From assembly GCF_945906775.1 (NCBI RefSeq), contig NZ_CAMDRE010000002.1, positions 1,426,001 to 1,490,000 on the forward strand: 64,000 nt of DNA, written 5' to 3'. The notes below the pieces were generated by a model, which saw only the letters and a list, made by a program, of their open reading frames with translations, did not search any database and was not told where the DNA came from. The stretch is from Citrobacter sp. Marseille-Q6884 (lineage in GTDB: Bacteria > Pseudomonadota > Gammaproteobacteria > Enterobacterales > Enterobacteriaceae). Positions within the stretch are counted from its first letter, which is position 1, and each line of letters begins with the position of its first letter. Below, piece by piece: positions 34,919-42,967 of this stretch. The position numbers were made by a program, and so were the translations under genes.

Positions 34919-36541
34919 CTATTTGCCCTCATCAGGCGGCGTTGCCGGAGCAGGATACCAGTGCTCTTTTGCCACCATCACCGCGCCTTCCGGCTGCATA
35001 ACAAAGTTTGGCGACATGATCTGCACGTTAAATTCATTGAAAACATCCTGAATGTGACTGTACAACGCATTACGCGCGCCAGCCAACGATTCGCCCGGAC
35101 GCAACCGCACCTGCAGTTCATAAGAAATATACCAGTCCATCAGAGCCAGCTGACGAACGAGTGGCGGCTGAGAGGTATCGATGCCCTCTGAGCGCATGGC
35201 CGCCAGTTCCAGCATCGCCTGAACCTGTCGCCAGGGGGTATCGTACCCAATGGTCACCCCCACCGTCAGATTGACGCCACCATCTGTGCTTTGCGAACTA
35301 AGATTGGTTATTTTCCCACTGACCACAACGGCGTTAGGAAGCGTCACGATGTAATTTTCGCGGGTAATGATTTTCGTGGCGAGCATCCCTATCTCGCTAA
35401 CCAGCCCCTCGTTATCGGCCACCCGGATAACATCCCCCTTGCGTAGCGCACGGGAGTAGATCAGCACCAGCCCGCTCATGGCATGGTTCATGACTCCCGC
35501 AGAACCCAGCGTAAGCATCAGGCCAAAAAAGACGCTAATGCCTTTAAACGCCAGGGAATTCGCCCCCGGTAAAAAGGGATAAGCGGCGGAGAGCGCAAAC
35601 AACCACACCACGACGGAAATGAGTTTGCGAGTCGCGCCTACCGTATCGGGATGTATCCCCGGTAGCGACAAGCGCCCTGCTTCAATCTGATTGAGTACCA
35701 CTTTCAGAAGCTTCAGAATAAACGCGGTGATGAGGAAGATAACCAGTACAATCATCAACCCTGGCAATGCAGAGAAGATAGAAAGTGCAATTTCGCGCAG
35801 GACACGTATCGCCCATTCGCCCAACGATTCTCCCCAAATACGCGTCCAGGGAAACAGACTGAATACCCAGCTTAGCCACGCATACAGCGCCACGATCCCG
35901 ACGACAATCATCAGCAAAGCGTATAAACGGCTTTCAAATATCCCGATAAAATCCCGCCAGCGCGGCGGCACCCAGCTTCGTTTCTCCCGGATACGCCGCT
36001 GGTAAAAGTGCGTCACCCATTGCCATGACCGATATGCGCCGTACCAAAAAAACGCCAACACCAGCATACCGACGGCCGTTTTCACCACCGAAAGCACTAG
36101 CCAGCCGCTGTCATACTGATCCCGCAGCGCCGCTCGCTGAGCCTCCATACGCGCCAATACGCGCTGAGCCGCCTGATCAAGAGTGAGATCATCACCTTCG
36201 TCCAAATCGTTTTCAGCCAGCAGCATTACCGGTTTGTCGTTCATTACGATGAGTCTTCCCGGTTGGTTATAGCGTGTAACCGGAATAATTTTTAAGGGCT
36301 GCTGTACATCAGCCTGCGTAAAGTTACGCAGCGTATTGCGAATGCGTAATACCCGTTCTTCTGGCGTGGTGAGACCAAATTTTGCCTGAAGCATCACGAC
36401 AGGATGATGGAAGATATAAACCGTGCGGGCACGTTCCTGCTCGGTGGGCTCCTGACGAGGTTCGGCAGCAAGCGTGGTAAAAGCCGATAAACAGATACAA
36501 CACGTCAATAACGCGAGCACTATCCTGTTCATACTCACCAT
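34919..36541 (-). CDS. MscS-family mechanosensitive channel with signal peptide
   Basis: 540 residues. An N-terminal signal peptide or first helix (MNRIVLALLTCCICLSAFTTLA) is followed by a periplasmic region of about 120 residues and about five helices. The MscS pore-lining helix is visible (GLMLTLGSAGVMNHAMSGLVLIYSRAL) with the beta-domain sequence RKGDVIRVADNEGLVSEIGMLATKI. It should open under membrane tension. It is larger than MscS or YnaI and different from YbiO and MscK, so I give no gene name. It shares orientation with the cyclase and sulfatase genes upstream. Confidence 0.87.
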   Translation of the reverse strand: MVSMNRIVLALLTCCICLSAFTTLAAEPRQEPTEQERARTVYIFHHPVVMLQAKFGLTTPEERVLRIRNTLRNFTQADVQQPLKIIPVTRYNQPGRLIVMNDKPVMLLAENDLDEGDDLTLDQAAQRVLARMEAQRAALRDQYDSGWLVLSVVKTAVGMLVLAFFWYGAYRSWQWVTHFYQRRIREKRSWVPPRWRDFIGIFESRLYALLMIVVGIVALYAWLSWVFSLFPWTRIWGESLGEWAIRVLREIALSIFSALPGLMIVLVIFLITAFILKLLKVVLNQIEAGRLSLPGIHPDTVGATRKLISVVVWLFALSAAYPFLPGANSLAFKGISVFFGLMLTLGSAGVMNHAMSGLVLIYSRALRKGDVIRVADNEGLVSEIGMLATKIITRENYIVTLPNAVVVSGKITNLSSQSTDGGVNLTVGVTIGYDTPWRQVQAMLELAAMRSEGIDTSQPPLVRQLALMDWYISYELQVRLRPGESLAGARNALYSHIQDVFNEFNVQIMSPNFVMQPEGAVMVAKEHWYPAPATPPDEGK

Positions 36542-36643
36542 CCAGGGACGCGGGAATTAGGGTGATTTGTGAGAAAGCCGTCTACGGGCTAATTTTTTGA
36601 GCATAGACCAGGGGATTCATTTTGTAAGAATTGGCGTCGCAAT

Positions 36644-37693
36644 TCAGTGAGACCACCGGTTGCGGCCTGCTTCTTTCGCGCGGTACAGCGCCGCGTCCGC
36701 CACAGCGATCAGCGCACTGACCGTCTGTCCCTCTGTCAGGCTGGCGATGCCCATACTAACCGTGACGTTGTCACTTACCATTGATGCGGCATGCGGTACA
36801 GCCTCGGCCTGCAATTGCGCCTGTATCCGTGTTGCAACCAGTTCTGCACGCTTTTCCGTCGCCCCGAAAAGGACAATCAGAAACTCCTCTCCACCATAGC
36901 GCGAAACCAGATCATCGGGATTGCGCACACATTGTTTCAGTACTTTTGCTACGGTCATCAGGCACTCATCGCCCGCCTGATGACCGTAATAATCGTTGTA
37001 ACGTTTGAAGTGATCCACATCCAGCATAATGACCGCAAGTGCTTTACTCTGACTTACGGCGTTGTCCAGAATGCTCTCCATCGCCCGGCGGTTTGCCGTT
37101 TCAGTTAACGGATCCTGGTGCGCCAGTGCATCAAGACGCGCAATGAGCAGTTGGTTTTGCCGGATACGTTGCCAGGCCTCATCAAACCAGCGTTGCAGAA
37201 TAATGCGGCCATAGAGAAGAATCAGCGTAAAGATCAGCCATGACGCGAAAAAATGCACACTGATACTGCGGTTGAGTATCAGGCTGGCCACCGGCATCAT
37301 CCCCCATAATGGCAGGGCGTAACTGAGCAGCGCAGGCGGATGAAAATAGAGCGCTGCCATCGCGGTGAGTAACAGAATAGCGCATAGCGGCCAGGCGAAA
37401 GGTAACTTAAAAACCGTGACAAATGCCAAAACAGATCCCGCCCAGATCGCCCCCGTAAGCAAAAGTGGCAGGCTGATTCCGCCTGAACGTCGCCAGACAA
37501 GATACCCGGAAAGGGAAAGCAGCAAAATAATGCTGATCATTGCGCCGTCCAGCAGGTAGGCGTCAATGTCAGCGAGTTGATACTGACCATCAATGTGGTC
37601 AAAGAGATCATTGCGCAGCAATACCATCAGCGCAAAACTGATATTCACCAGCGCAAACCAGGGCAAGCTGATCGCCAGGCCGCGCGCTATCAT
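36644..37693 (-). CDS. membrane diguanylate cyclase (GGDEF)
   Basis: 349 residues. About six hydrophobic helices form the N-terminal half, followed by a GGDEF domain from about residue 180 with the active-site SRYGGEEFLIVL, so cyclase activity is likely. The I-site position reads NPDD instead of RxxD, so product inhibition may be lost. ATG 37693 is chosen because it starts the membrane domain; the frame is open 38 codons further into the end of the sulfatase gene. Its ribosome site (CAGGG) lies within a hairpin (37696-37725). Probably co-transcribed with the upstream alkyl sulfatase gene. Confidence 0.85.
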   Translation of the reverse strand: MIARGLAISLPWFALVNISFALMVLLRNDLFDHIDGQYQLADIDAYLLDGAMISIILLLSLSGYLVWRRSGGISLPLLLTGAIWAGSVLAFVTVFKLPFAWPLCAILLLTAMAALYFHPPALLSYALPLWGMMPVASLILNRSISVHFFASWLIFTLILLYGRIILQRWFDEAWQRIRQNQLLIARLDALAHQDPLTETANRRAMESILDNAVSQSKALAVIMLDVDHFKRYNDYYGHQAGDECLMTVAKVLKQCVRNPDDLVSRYGGEEFLIVLFGATEKRAELVATRIQAQLQAEAVPHAASMVSDNVTVSMGIASLTEGQTVSALIAVADAALYRAKEAGRNRWSH

Positions 37694-37695
37694 GT

Positions 37696-37725
37696 CCCTG
37701 CGGGAGAAAGGCTCCCCCCGCAGGG
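37696..37725 (-). promoter_or_regulatory. intercistronic hairpin covering the cyclase ribosome site
   Basis: Perfect 9-bp stem CCCTGCGGG / CCCGCAGGG with a 12-nt loop, filling most of the 40-bp gap between the sulfatase stop and the cyclase ATG. The 3' arm contains the only ribosome-binding sequence. No T-run follows, so a translational or coupling role is more likely than termination. Confidence 0.6.
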
Positions 37726-37733
37726 ATGAAGGT

Positions 37734-39707
37734 TTACGGCGTGACAATGTTGAACCAGAACTCAAATTTATCCATGTAGCCAAGCATCGCATCCAGCTTG
37801 GTACCATCGCCCGTTATTTTGACGTCACCTTTATCCTGTGCCTGTTTCAGCGTCACCTCTTTCAGGATAATTTTGTTCAGCGTATCGCGATTCAGGGTGA
37901 TGGTCGCGTCGGCGTTTTGTGCCTCTGCATTCGCGGTGTGGTTAAGGACGCCGTTTTCCAGCTCCAGTTTGTATTTACCCCCATCGCTGCCCAAATCAAT
38001 GTTAAATACCGATTTCGCATCCCCTGCTTTCTGGCCATTAATATGCACAGCCAGATAGTCAAAGAACATTTCAGGCGTCATTGCCCGCACAGTATCCGGG
38101 CTGGCGGTATTCGGGGTTGGCCCTTTGACCACGCCGTTACGCAGCTCCTGCGCTCCGGTCAGATAGAAGTTACGCCATGGGCCAGATTCAGCCTGGTAGC
38201 CCAGTTGTTCCAGCGCGTCGGCTTCAAGATTACGTGCCGCCTGGTTATTCGGATCGGCGAACACCACTTTGCTGACCACCTGCGCAACCCAACGGTAATT
38301 CCCCTGGTCAAAATCGGTTTTCGCTTTCTGCAGGATGGCATCCGCGCCACCCATGTACTCAACAAACTTCTTCGCCGCCTCTTCCGGTGGCAGTTCGTCC
38401 AGCGTTGCCGGGTTACCATCAAACCAGCCGAGATACAGCACGTAGGTCGCCTTAACGTCGTGGCTTACTGAGCCATAGTAACCGCGGTTGGCCCAGGTAT
38501 GCGCCAGCGAGTCCGGCAGTTTAAAGTTGGCGGCAATTTCATCACGGGTCAGGCCTTCGTTTGCCATTCGCAGGGTCTGGTCGTTGATATAACGATACAA
38601 ATCGCGCTGGCTCTTCAGCAGTTTGACCACATTGTCATTACCCCAGGTCGGCCAGTGGTGCTGCGCCATCAGGATTTCTGCTTTATCCCCCCAGCGGACA
38701 ATGGCCTCGTTGATGTATTTTGACCACGGTAGCGGTTCACGAATTTTGGCGCCACGCAAAGAGTAGGTGTTATGCAGGGTGTGTGTGACATCTTCTGCGG
38801 ATTCAATGAGTTTCTTCTCTTCGATAAACCACAGCATTTCAGAAGGCGCTTCAGAGCCCGGCGCCAGCATAAAGTCATAGGTCAGGCCGTCGATCACCTC
38901 TTTTTGACCGTCTTTCTCAATGATATTCGTCGGGGCAATGAGCGTTACGGTACCCGCCGATGTGGTTGTCCCCAGACCGGCACCGACCTGTCCTTTGGCA
39001 TCCGGTTTCAGCAGGTTGCCATACATATAGCTGGCACGACGGCTCATCACATTGCCAGCCATAATGTTTTCTGCCACTGCAGCTTCCATAAACCCGGACG
39101 GTGCATACACCTTCACCTTGCCCGCTTTCACGTCCGCTTCATCTACCACGCCGCGCACACCGCCATAATGGTCAACATGGCTGTGGGTATAAATCACCGC
39201 GACGACCGGTTTGGTACCGCGATTTTTGAAATAGAGATCCATCCCGACTTTTGCCGTTTCCGCAGAAACCAGCGGGTCAACCACGGTTACACCTTCCTTG
39301 CCCTCGATGATGGTCATATTCGACAAATCGAGGTTACGGATCTGATAAACCCCGTCGGTCACCTCAAACAGGCCGCTAATGTTGATCAACTGAGACTGAC
39401 GCCACAGGCTTGGATTGACCGTATCCGGGGCTTTGTCGCCTTCTTTAATGAACGCGTATTGCTGCGGGTTCCAGATAACGTTGCCCTGCTCGCCTTTGAT
39501 CACATCCTGTGGCAGTGGCGCAATAAAGCCTTTATGCGCATCGGTAAAATCCGTGTTATCAGAGAATGGAAGCTGGTTATAAAGTGCATTATTGGCTTGT
39601 TGGGTAGCCGCGGCTGCATCTTTCGGCGCTTCTGCCGCCAGGACTGATCCAGAGGAAACGAGCAGACCAGCAAGTGCGAGACTTCTGGCTATCAAATTGA
39701 ATTTCAT
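37734..39707 (-). CDS. YjcS/SdsA1-type alkyl sulfatase
   Basis: 657 residues with a Sec signal peptide (ARSLALAGLLVSSGSVLA). A metallo-beta-lactamase domain carries the zinc motif THSHVDHYGG near residue 180 and ASYMYG/GLGTTTSAGT segments typical of SDS-hydrolases. A C-terminal SCP2-like lipid-binding domain follows (from about residue 530). Expected to hydrolyse primary alkyl sulfates such as dodecyl sulfate in the periplasm. It is a homolog of E. coli YjcS but at another locus and clearly diverged, so I leave the symbol empty. A promoter with a palindrome over its -35 box lies upstream. Confidence 0.9.
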   Translation of the reverse strand: MKFNLIARSLALAGLLVSSGSVLAAEAPKDAAAATQQANNALYNQLPFSDNTDFTDAHKGFIAPLPQDVIKGEQGNVIWNPQQYAFIKEGDKAPDTVNPSLWRQSQLINISGLFEVTDGVYQIRNLDLSNMTIIEGKEGVTVVDPLVSAETAKVGMDLYFKNRGTKPVVAVIYTHSHVDHYGGVRGVVDEADVKAGKVKVYAPSGFMEAAVAENIMAGNVMSRRASYMYGNLLKPDAKGQVGAGLGTTTSAGTVTLIAPTNIIEKDGQKEVIDGLTYDFMLAPGSEAPSEMLWFIEEKKLIESAEDVTHTLHNTYSLRGAKIREPLPWSKYINEAIVRWGDKAEILMAQHHWPTWGNDNVVKLLKSQRDLYRYINDQTLRMANEGLTRDEIAANFKLPDSLAHTWANRGYYGSVSHDVKATYVLYLGWFDGNPATLDELPPEEAAKKFVEYMGGADAILQKAKTDFDQGNYRWVAQVVSKVVFADPNNQAARNLEADALEQLGYQAESGPWRNFYLTGAQELRNGVVKGPTPNTASPDTVRAMTPEMFFDYLAVHINGQKAGDAKSVFNIDLGSDGGKYKLELENGVLNHTANAEAQNADATITLNRDTLNKIILKEVTLKQAQDKGDVKITGDGTKLDAMLGYMDKFEFWFNIVTP

Positions 39708-39807
39708 CCTAAAACCTCTCAGTGAAATACGACGTCGTTATGAAAACTTCGTGGCCTGGCTGAAAAATGTTTCAAGGAGTGCAAAGGAAAGTGCGTGTTA
39801 ATGAATA

Positions 39808-39835
39808 AATATAATTCGATACACTCATTCAGCAA
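39808..39835 (-). promoter_or_regulatory. predicted sigma-70 promoter of the alkyl sulfatase gene
   Basis: On the minus strand TTGCTG (39835-39830), a 16-bp spacer and TATATT (39813-39808), about 100 bp before the sulfatase start codon. The -35 box overlaps the palindrome at 39822-39846. Confidence 0.5.
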
Positions 39836-39846
39836 GTGAATGAGTG
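39822..39846. repeat. 25-bp palindrome, likely operator of the sulfatase gene
   Basis: Perfect arms CACTCATTCA and TGAATGAGTG around GCAAG. The size and dyad symmetry are those of a TetR- or GntR-type operator, and the site covers the -35 region of the predicted promoter. No matching regulator gene lies next to it. Confidence 0.6.
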
Positions 39847-40274
39847 AAAAACAACTTATTGAATTAAAAGGCAGGATAGACTACGCCACACAGTACCGGC
39901 AGATGACTATTCGCATAATGTTGCTGTTTGCCCCTTATGACTCGATAAAGATGAGCCATATAAAAACCATTACTGGCGTTTTTGCGGTGCTTTATGTCGT
40001 CTCCTGGAGGTTGTCTTGTACACATTGATACAATCGACAAAAGCATTCACAATCGCATCAATATATTAATATCTACATTCCCGAAATCCTGACGAATTGT
40101 ATGCGTCATTTTTATGGCTAATAAAAAAAGCTAAGCATGTCGTGACGTCATGACTTAAATAAACAATCACTAAACAACTTCACAAATTCTGCTTACTGAA
40201 TAACTGGTCGGATATGCCCTGAACACAATAAAGACGATTATCTATTTCCTATCCCTCACCATGAAATGATAAAA

Positions 40275-40565
40275 ATGAAAAAGTTAATAGCGGCAATAGC
40301 TGTAGCGACAGCATTATCTGGCTGTGCACAGCAAACATTTGAAATAAATCGTGGTATTGCAGAAAAACCGACGCAAGAAACCAAGCAGTCATTCTTTGTT
40401 AACGGCATTGGCCAGGCGAAAACCATCAATGCAGCGCAAGTGTGTGGTGGTGCTGACAAAGTAATTCGTACCGAAGTACAAGAGTCGGGCATGAATGTTT
40501 TCTTTCGCATCATTACTCTTGGTATCTACACACCACGAGAAGCCAGAGTTTATTGCGCTAAATGA
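40275..40565 (+). CDS. Bor/Iss-like lipoprotein
   Basis: 96 residues with a lipoprotein signal (MKKLIAAIAVATALSGC) and the Bor family body: CAQQTFE after the lipid site, FFVNGIGQAKTINAAQVCGGADKV, and the ending ITLGIYTPREARVYC. Lambda Bor and plasmid Iss are outer-membrane lipoproteins linked to serum survival. No other phage genes are nearby. ATG 40275 gives the usual length and lipobox distance; ATG 40266 would add three residues. Confidence 0.85.
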   Translation: MKKLIAAIAVATALSGCAQQTFEINRGIAEKPTQETKQSFFVNGIGQAKTINAAQVCGGADKVIRTEVQESGMNVFFRIITLGIYTPREARVYCAK

Positions 40566-40807
40566 TCATTATCAGCAGGTATTCCGCGAATACCTGCTGT
40601 ACTTCCACCCACTAACATACCTTGATTTATCAACATATTATCATTACCACTCTCAGTATTTAATCCATAATAACATCAACAGACTCCCCTCCCGTTCGCA
40701 TCTGAAACATTATGTAATAATTAAGCATTTTAGCATCGCTATTTTTTATTTGATGTTGACATTTATATCTGTCATTACTAAAAGTCCCGTTACTGAGGAG
40801 GTTTCCA

Positions 40808-40891
40808 ATGCAAAAATATTTCCATTATCACTCGCAATACTGGGTATTCCTTGCCGTTGCACTTGTTATTTACACACTCGTATTCCGTTAA
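40808..40891 (+). CDS. candidate 27-residue membrane mini-protein
   Basis: A 27-codon ORF with a perfect AGGAGG site at 40796-40801, six bases before ATG 40808. The product begins MQKYFHYHSQYW and continues as one hydrophobic helix (VFLAVALVIYTLV) ending in FR. A TTGACA -35 element lies at 40756-40761 with a TAAAAG -10 after 17 bp. I do not recognise the peptide. It lies upstream of the YeeA-like gene in the same direction and may be its leader or partner. Confidence 0.6.
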   Translation: MQKYFHYHSQYWVFLAVALVIYTLVFR

Positions 40892-41028
40892 TACATGTCA
40901 TTAACTTACCGCCTACACCATAATAAAACAGATAAAACTATCCGCTGTATATATGCTCTGGCCAACACCAGAGCGAATAACAATGATGCTCCCTGGTTAT
41001 TTGAACTCCGCTTATAAACTCATTTGAA

Positions 41029-42111
41029 ATGACAAAATCATTCTTTTCAGTGCAACGTGACAGACCTATTACCCCATTAGAGTTAAAGATTTATCGCAAC
41101 TATCGTGTCGTTCATGGGATACGCATTGCAGTAGCCTTTGTGTTAACTTTTTTACTTATCAGAATGATGAACTTACCCGATCATTCCTGGCCGCTTATTA
41201 CACTTATCGTGGTCATGGGGCCAATAAGTTATCTGGGTAACGTAATTCCGCGAGCGTTTGAGCGCATGGCCGGTACCGTAACGGGGGCGCTACTCGGGAT
41301 CATTGCATTACACATTGAAGTTTACTCCCTGCCCCTCATGTTATTGTGGTGTGGTTGTGCGGCTTTCTTTTGTGGCTATCTGGCGATGAGTAAACGTCCC
41401 TATGCTGCATTACTGGTAGGGATTACGCTGGCGGTCGTGAGCAGTGCGCCAGCCGGCGATATGCAGACGGCATTATGGCGGAGTACCAATATTATTTTTG
41501 GTTGTATTCTGGCAATGCTGTTTACCAGCATCTACCCGCAAAGGGCTTTCATAAACTGGCGTATTCAACTTGCTGACTTTCTCGCTGATTATTTAAAAAT
41601 CAATTCTGCGGGGGTATCAAGGAACGTACTTAATCCACCTAAGATGACCAGCCTCCAGACGCGTGCGTTGAATAAAGTCGTCAAAATGCGCAGTCTGATC
41701 ACACCGGTCAATAAGGAAACAAAGATCCCAGTAAAAGTGCTTGAAGAAATTCAGTCAATTACACGTGATATGGTTGCCGCGCAAAAGTTTCAAATCAACG
41801 CTCACTGGGCCTCACGTGGAAGCCGTTTTCTGATACTGAATTCACATGCACTTTCCGAGATGCAACAAATGACGCAGAAGACACTTCAGGCGTTGTCTCT
41901 TGCTCTGCATGAAGGCAACCCATCGCCTATCGCCTCTAACAGTGAGCGTCTGACTGAAATTGCGAATGAACTTCATGGTCTATTACTGTCCTGCGAAAGC
42001 GATGATGTGATGGAAAGTGCCGTTCATGGCTATGTCTGGTTGAGTCTTCAGCTTACTGTTCAGCTTGAAGCATTATCTTCGTTAATCACCAGAGCGCTGA
42101 CAGAGAAATAA
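41029..42111 (+). CDS. FUSC-family membrane protein, YeeA-like
   Basis: 360-residue inner-membrane protein of the fusaric-acid-resistance/aromatic-acid-exporter type. It resembles E. coli YeeA along its length: the start PLELKIYRNYRVVHGIRIAVAF, the MGPISYLGNVIPRAFERMAGT loop and the TALWRSTNIIFG segment, then a cytoplasmic helical domain of about 180 residues. Six helices are expected in the N-terminal half. K-12 YeeA is encoded elsewhere, so this looks like a paralog carried by the accessory block. The transported substrate is unknown. It is followed by a very strong terminator. Confidence 0.83.
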   Translation: MTKSFFSVQRDRPITPLELKIYRNYRVVHGIRIAVAFVLTFLLIRMMNLPDHSWPLITLIVVMGPISYLGNVIPRAFERMAGTVTGALLGIIALHIEVYSLPLMLLWCGCAAFFCGYLAMSKRPYAALLVGITLAVVSSAPAGDMQTALWRSTNIIFGCILAMLFTSIYPQRAFINWRIQLADFLADYLKINSAGVSRNVLNPPKMTSLQTRALNKVVKMRSLITPVNKETKIPVKVLEEIQSITRDMVAAQKFQINAHWASRGSRFLILNSHALSEMQQMTQKTLQALSLALHEGNPSPIASNSERLTEIANELHGLLLSCESDDVMESAVHGYVWLSLQLTVQLEALSSLITRALTEK

Positions 42112-42137
42112 AAGACGACTGAATTAATTATGCTCGT

Positions 42138-42173
42138 ACGTTAAAAAGCCCACTGACGTGGGCTTTTTAACGT
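42138..42173. terminator. bidirectional intrinsic terminator after the FUSC gene
   Basis: 16-bp perfect stem ACGTTAAAAAGCCCAC / GTGGGCTTTTTAACGT with loop TGAC, T-runs on both strands, 27 bp after the stop. It also lies downstream of the minus-strand mini-genes at 42252-42652. Confidence 0.88.
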
Positions 42174-42251
42174 TGATGTAGGGTAGGCATAGCAGATTAT
42201 TCCATTAATGTTTAGATCTATTCTGGTCACGATCCCTGAAAAAATGCAATT

Positions 42252-42353
42252 TCACAAAAAATGGGCAATCAGATAGGCATATTCCACGATACCGATCAAA
42301 ACCACGACGCTAATAAGTATTCTACTTGTACGAATTGTTGCAGCACTGTTCAT
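42252..42353 (-). CDS. candidate 33-residue membrane mini-protein
   Basis: ORF from ATG 42353 to TGA 42252. A short basic N-terminus (MNSAATIRTSR) precedes one hydrophobic helix (ILISVVVLIGIVEYAYLIAHFL), the layout of a type II single-pass mini-protein. A partial ribosome site (ACAGAG) lies 8 bases upstream. It starts 17 bp after the stop of the 93-codon ORF and ends before the strong bidirectional terminator, so the two could form one operon. Not recognised. Confidence 0.45.
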   Translation of the reverse strand: MNSAATIRTSRILISVVVLIGIVEYAYLIAHFL

Positions 42354-42370
42354 AATGACATCTCTGTAAG

Positions 42371-42652
42371 TTAACGAATTCGGGTAAATTGAAAGGAGTA
42401 CACAGACTTATCTTTATCCGACCAGTTCACCTGTGAACTGTCTCCCACATCCATTTCGGCATAAATAGCCTTTGTACGTAAGTGTTCCAGTCTTTTTCCC
42501 AATAACTGTGTAAATCCAGCCAGACTGGAATAACGTTTTGTTTCGCCATCCGGGAAAGTGACGGTGACAGAGTAAGCCCGCTGGCACATTGCAATACGAA
42601 TTGCAGGATCGAATGGCGCATAGGTTCTGAATGCGCTGGTCGTTAATGGCAT
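42371..42652 (-). CDS. hypothetical protein, 93 residues
   Basis: Soluble, no signal peptide. The middle reads like a folded domain (YSVTVTFPDGETKRYSSLAGFTQLLGKRLEHLRTKA, quoted only in part as VTVTFPDGETKRYSSL and LLGKRLEHL). I do not recognise the family. ATG 42652 has the site AAGAGA 7-8 bases upstream; an internal Met before CQRAYSV (about residue 22) is an alternative. A second frame overlaps most of it (42414-42725), but has poorer composition. Confidence 0.45.
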   Translation of the reverse strand: MPLTTSAFRTYAPFDPAIRIAMCQRAYSVTVTFPDGETKRYSSLAGFTQLLGKRLEHLRTKAIYAEMDVGDSSQVNWSDKDKSVYSFQFTRIR

Positions 42653-42653
42653 A

Positions 42654-42967
42654 CATCATTCTCTTGCCGTTGACTGAGATTCGAACATAGCAATACTCGC
42701 GGAGAGAATTTTTGACAGATATCAACTTACAATCTATTTGTCATACAAATAACCAAACCCAAATTATTCCCCCCTGCAAATGGAAGTCAGATAGTCAGTT
42801 CTGAAGTACAAAGCCCTCACCGGTCAGGCTTTTCTCAAAAGAAATTGAAACAAACGCCCACAATATGCCTCGATTACAACGTGATAGCGCGCTTTTATCA
42901 AAGTTAATAGATGATTATGATTCTGTTGTATAATGATGCGCACTTTAACTAAAAAATGAGTGCGACC
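42654..42967. other. 314-bp region upstream of add
   Basis: No gene recognised beyond the divergent starts. A good -10 element TATAAT at 42929-42934 belongs to add. The AT-rich half nearer 42700 should hold the promoter of the minus-strand 93-codon ORF. Confidence 0.5.

Larger units (their letters stand above)
39708..40274. other. 567-bp AT-rich region between the alkyl sulfatase and bor-like genes
   Basis: Contains the sulfatase promoter and palindrome (39808-39846) at one end. A 62-codon plus-strand ORF starting inside the palindrome (39840-40028; SEKQLIELKGRIDY...) lacks a ribosome site and is not called. No RNA gene was recognised. The low GC content fits acquired DNA. Confidence 0.5.

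Noticed and set aside
39840..40028. 62-codon plus-strand ORF with a possible C-terminal helix, divergent from the alkyl sulfatase gene
   Set aside because: Its ATG lies inside the operator-like palindrome and there is no ribosome site; kept only as a note.
42414..42725. 103-codon minus-strand ORF overlapping the 93-codon ORF in another frame
   Set aside because: Cys-rich, unusual composition; the competing frame reads more like a folded protein and has a better-placed ribosome site.
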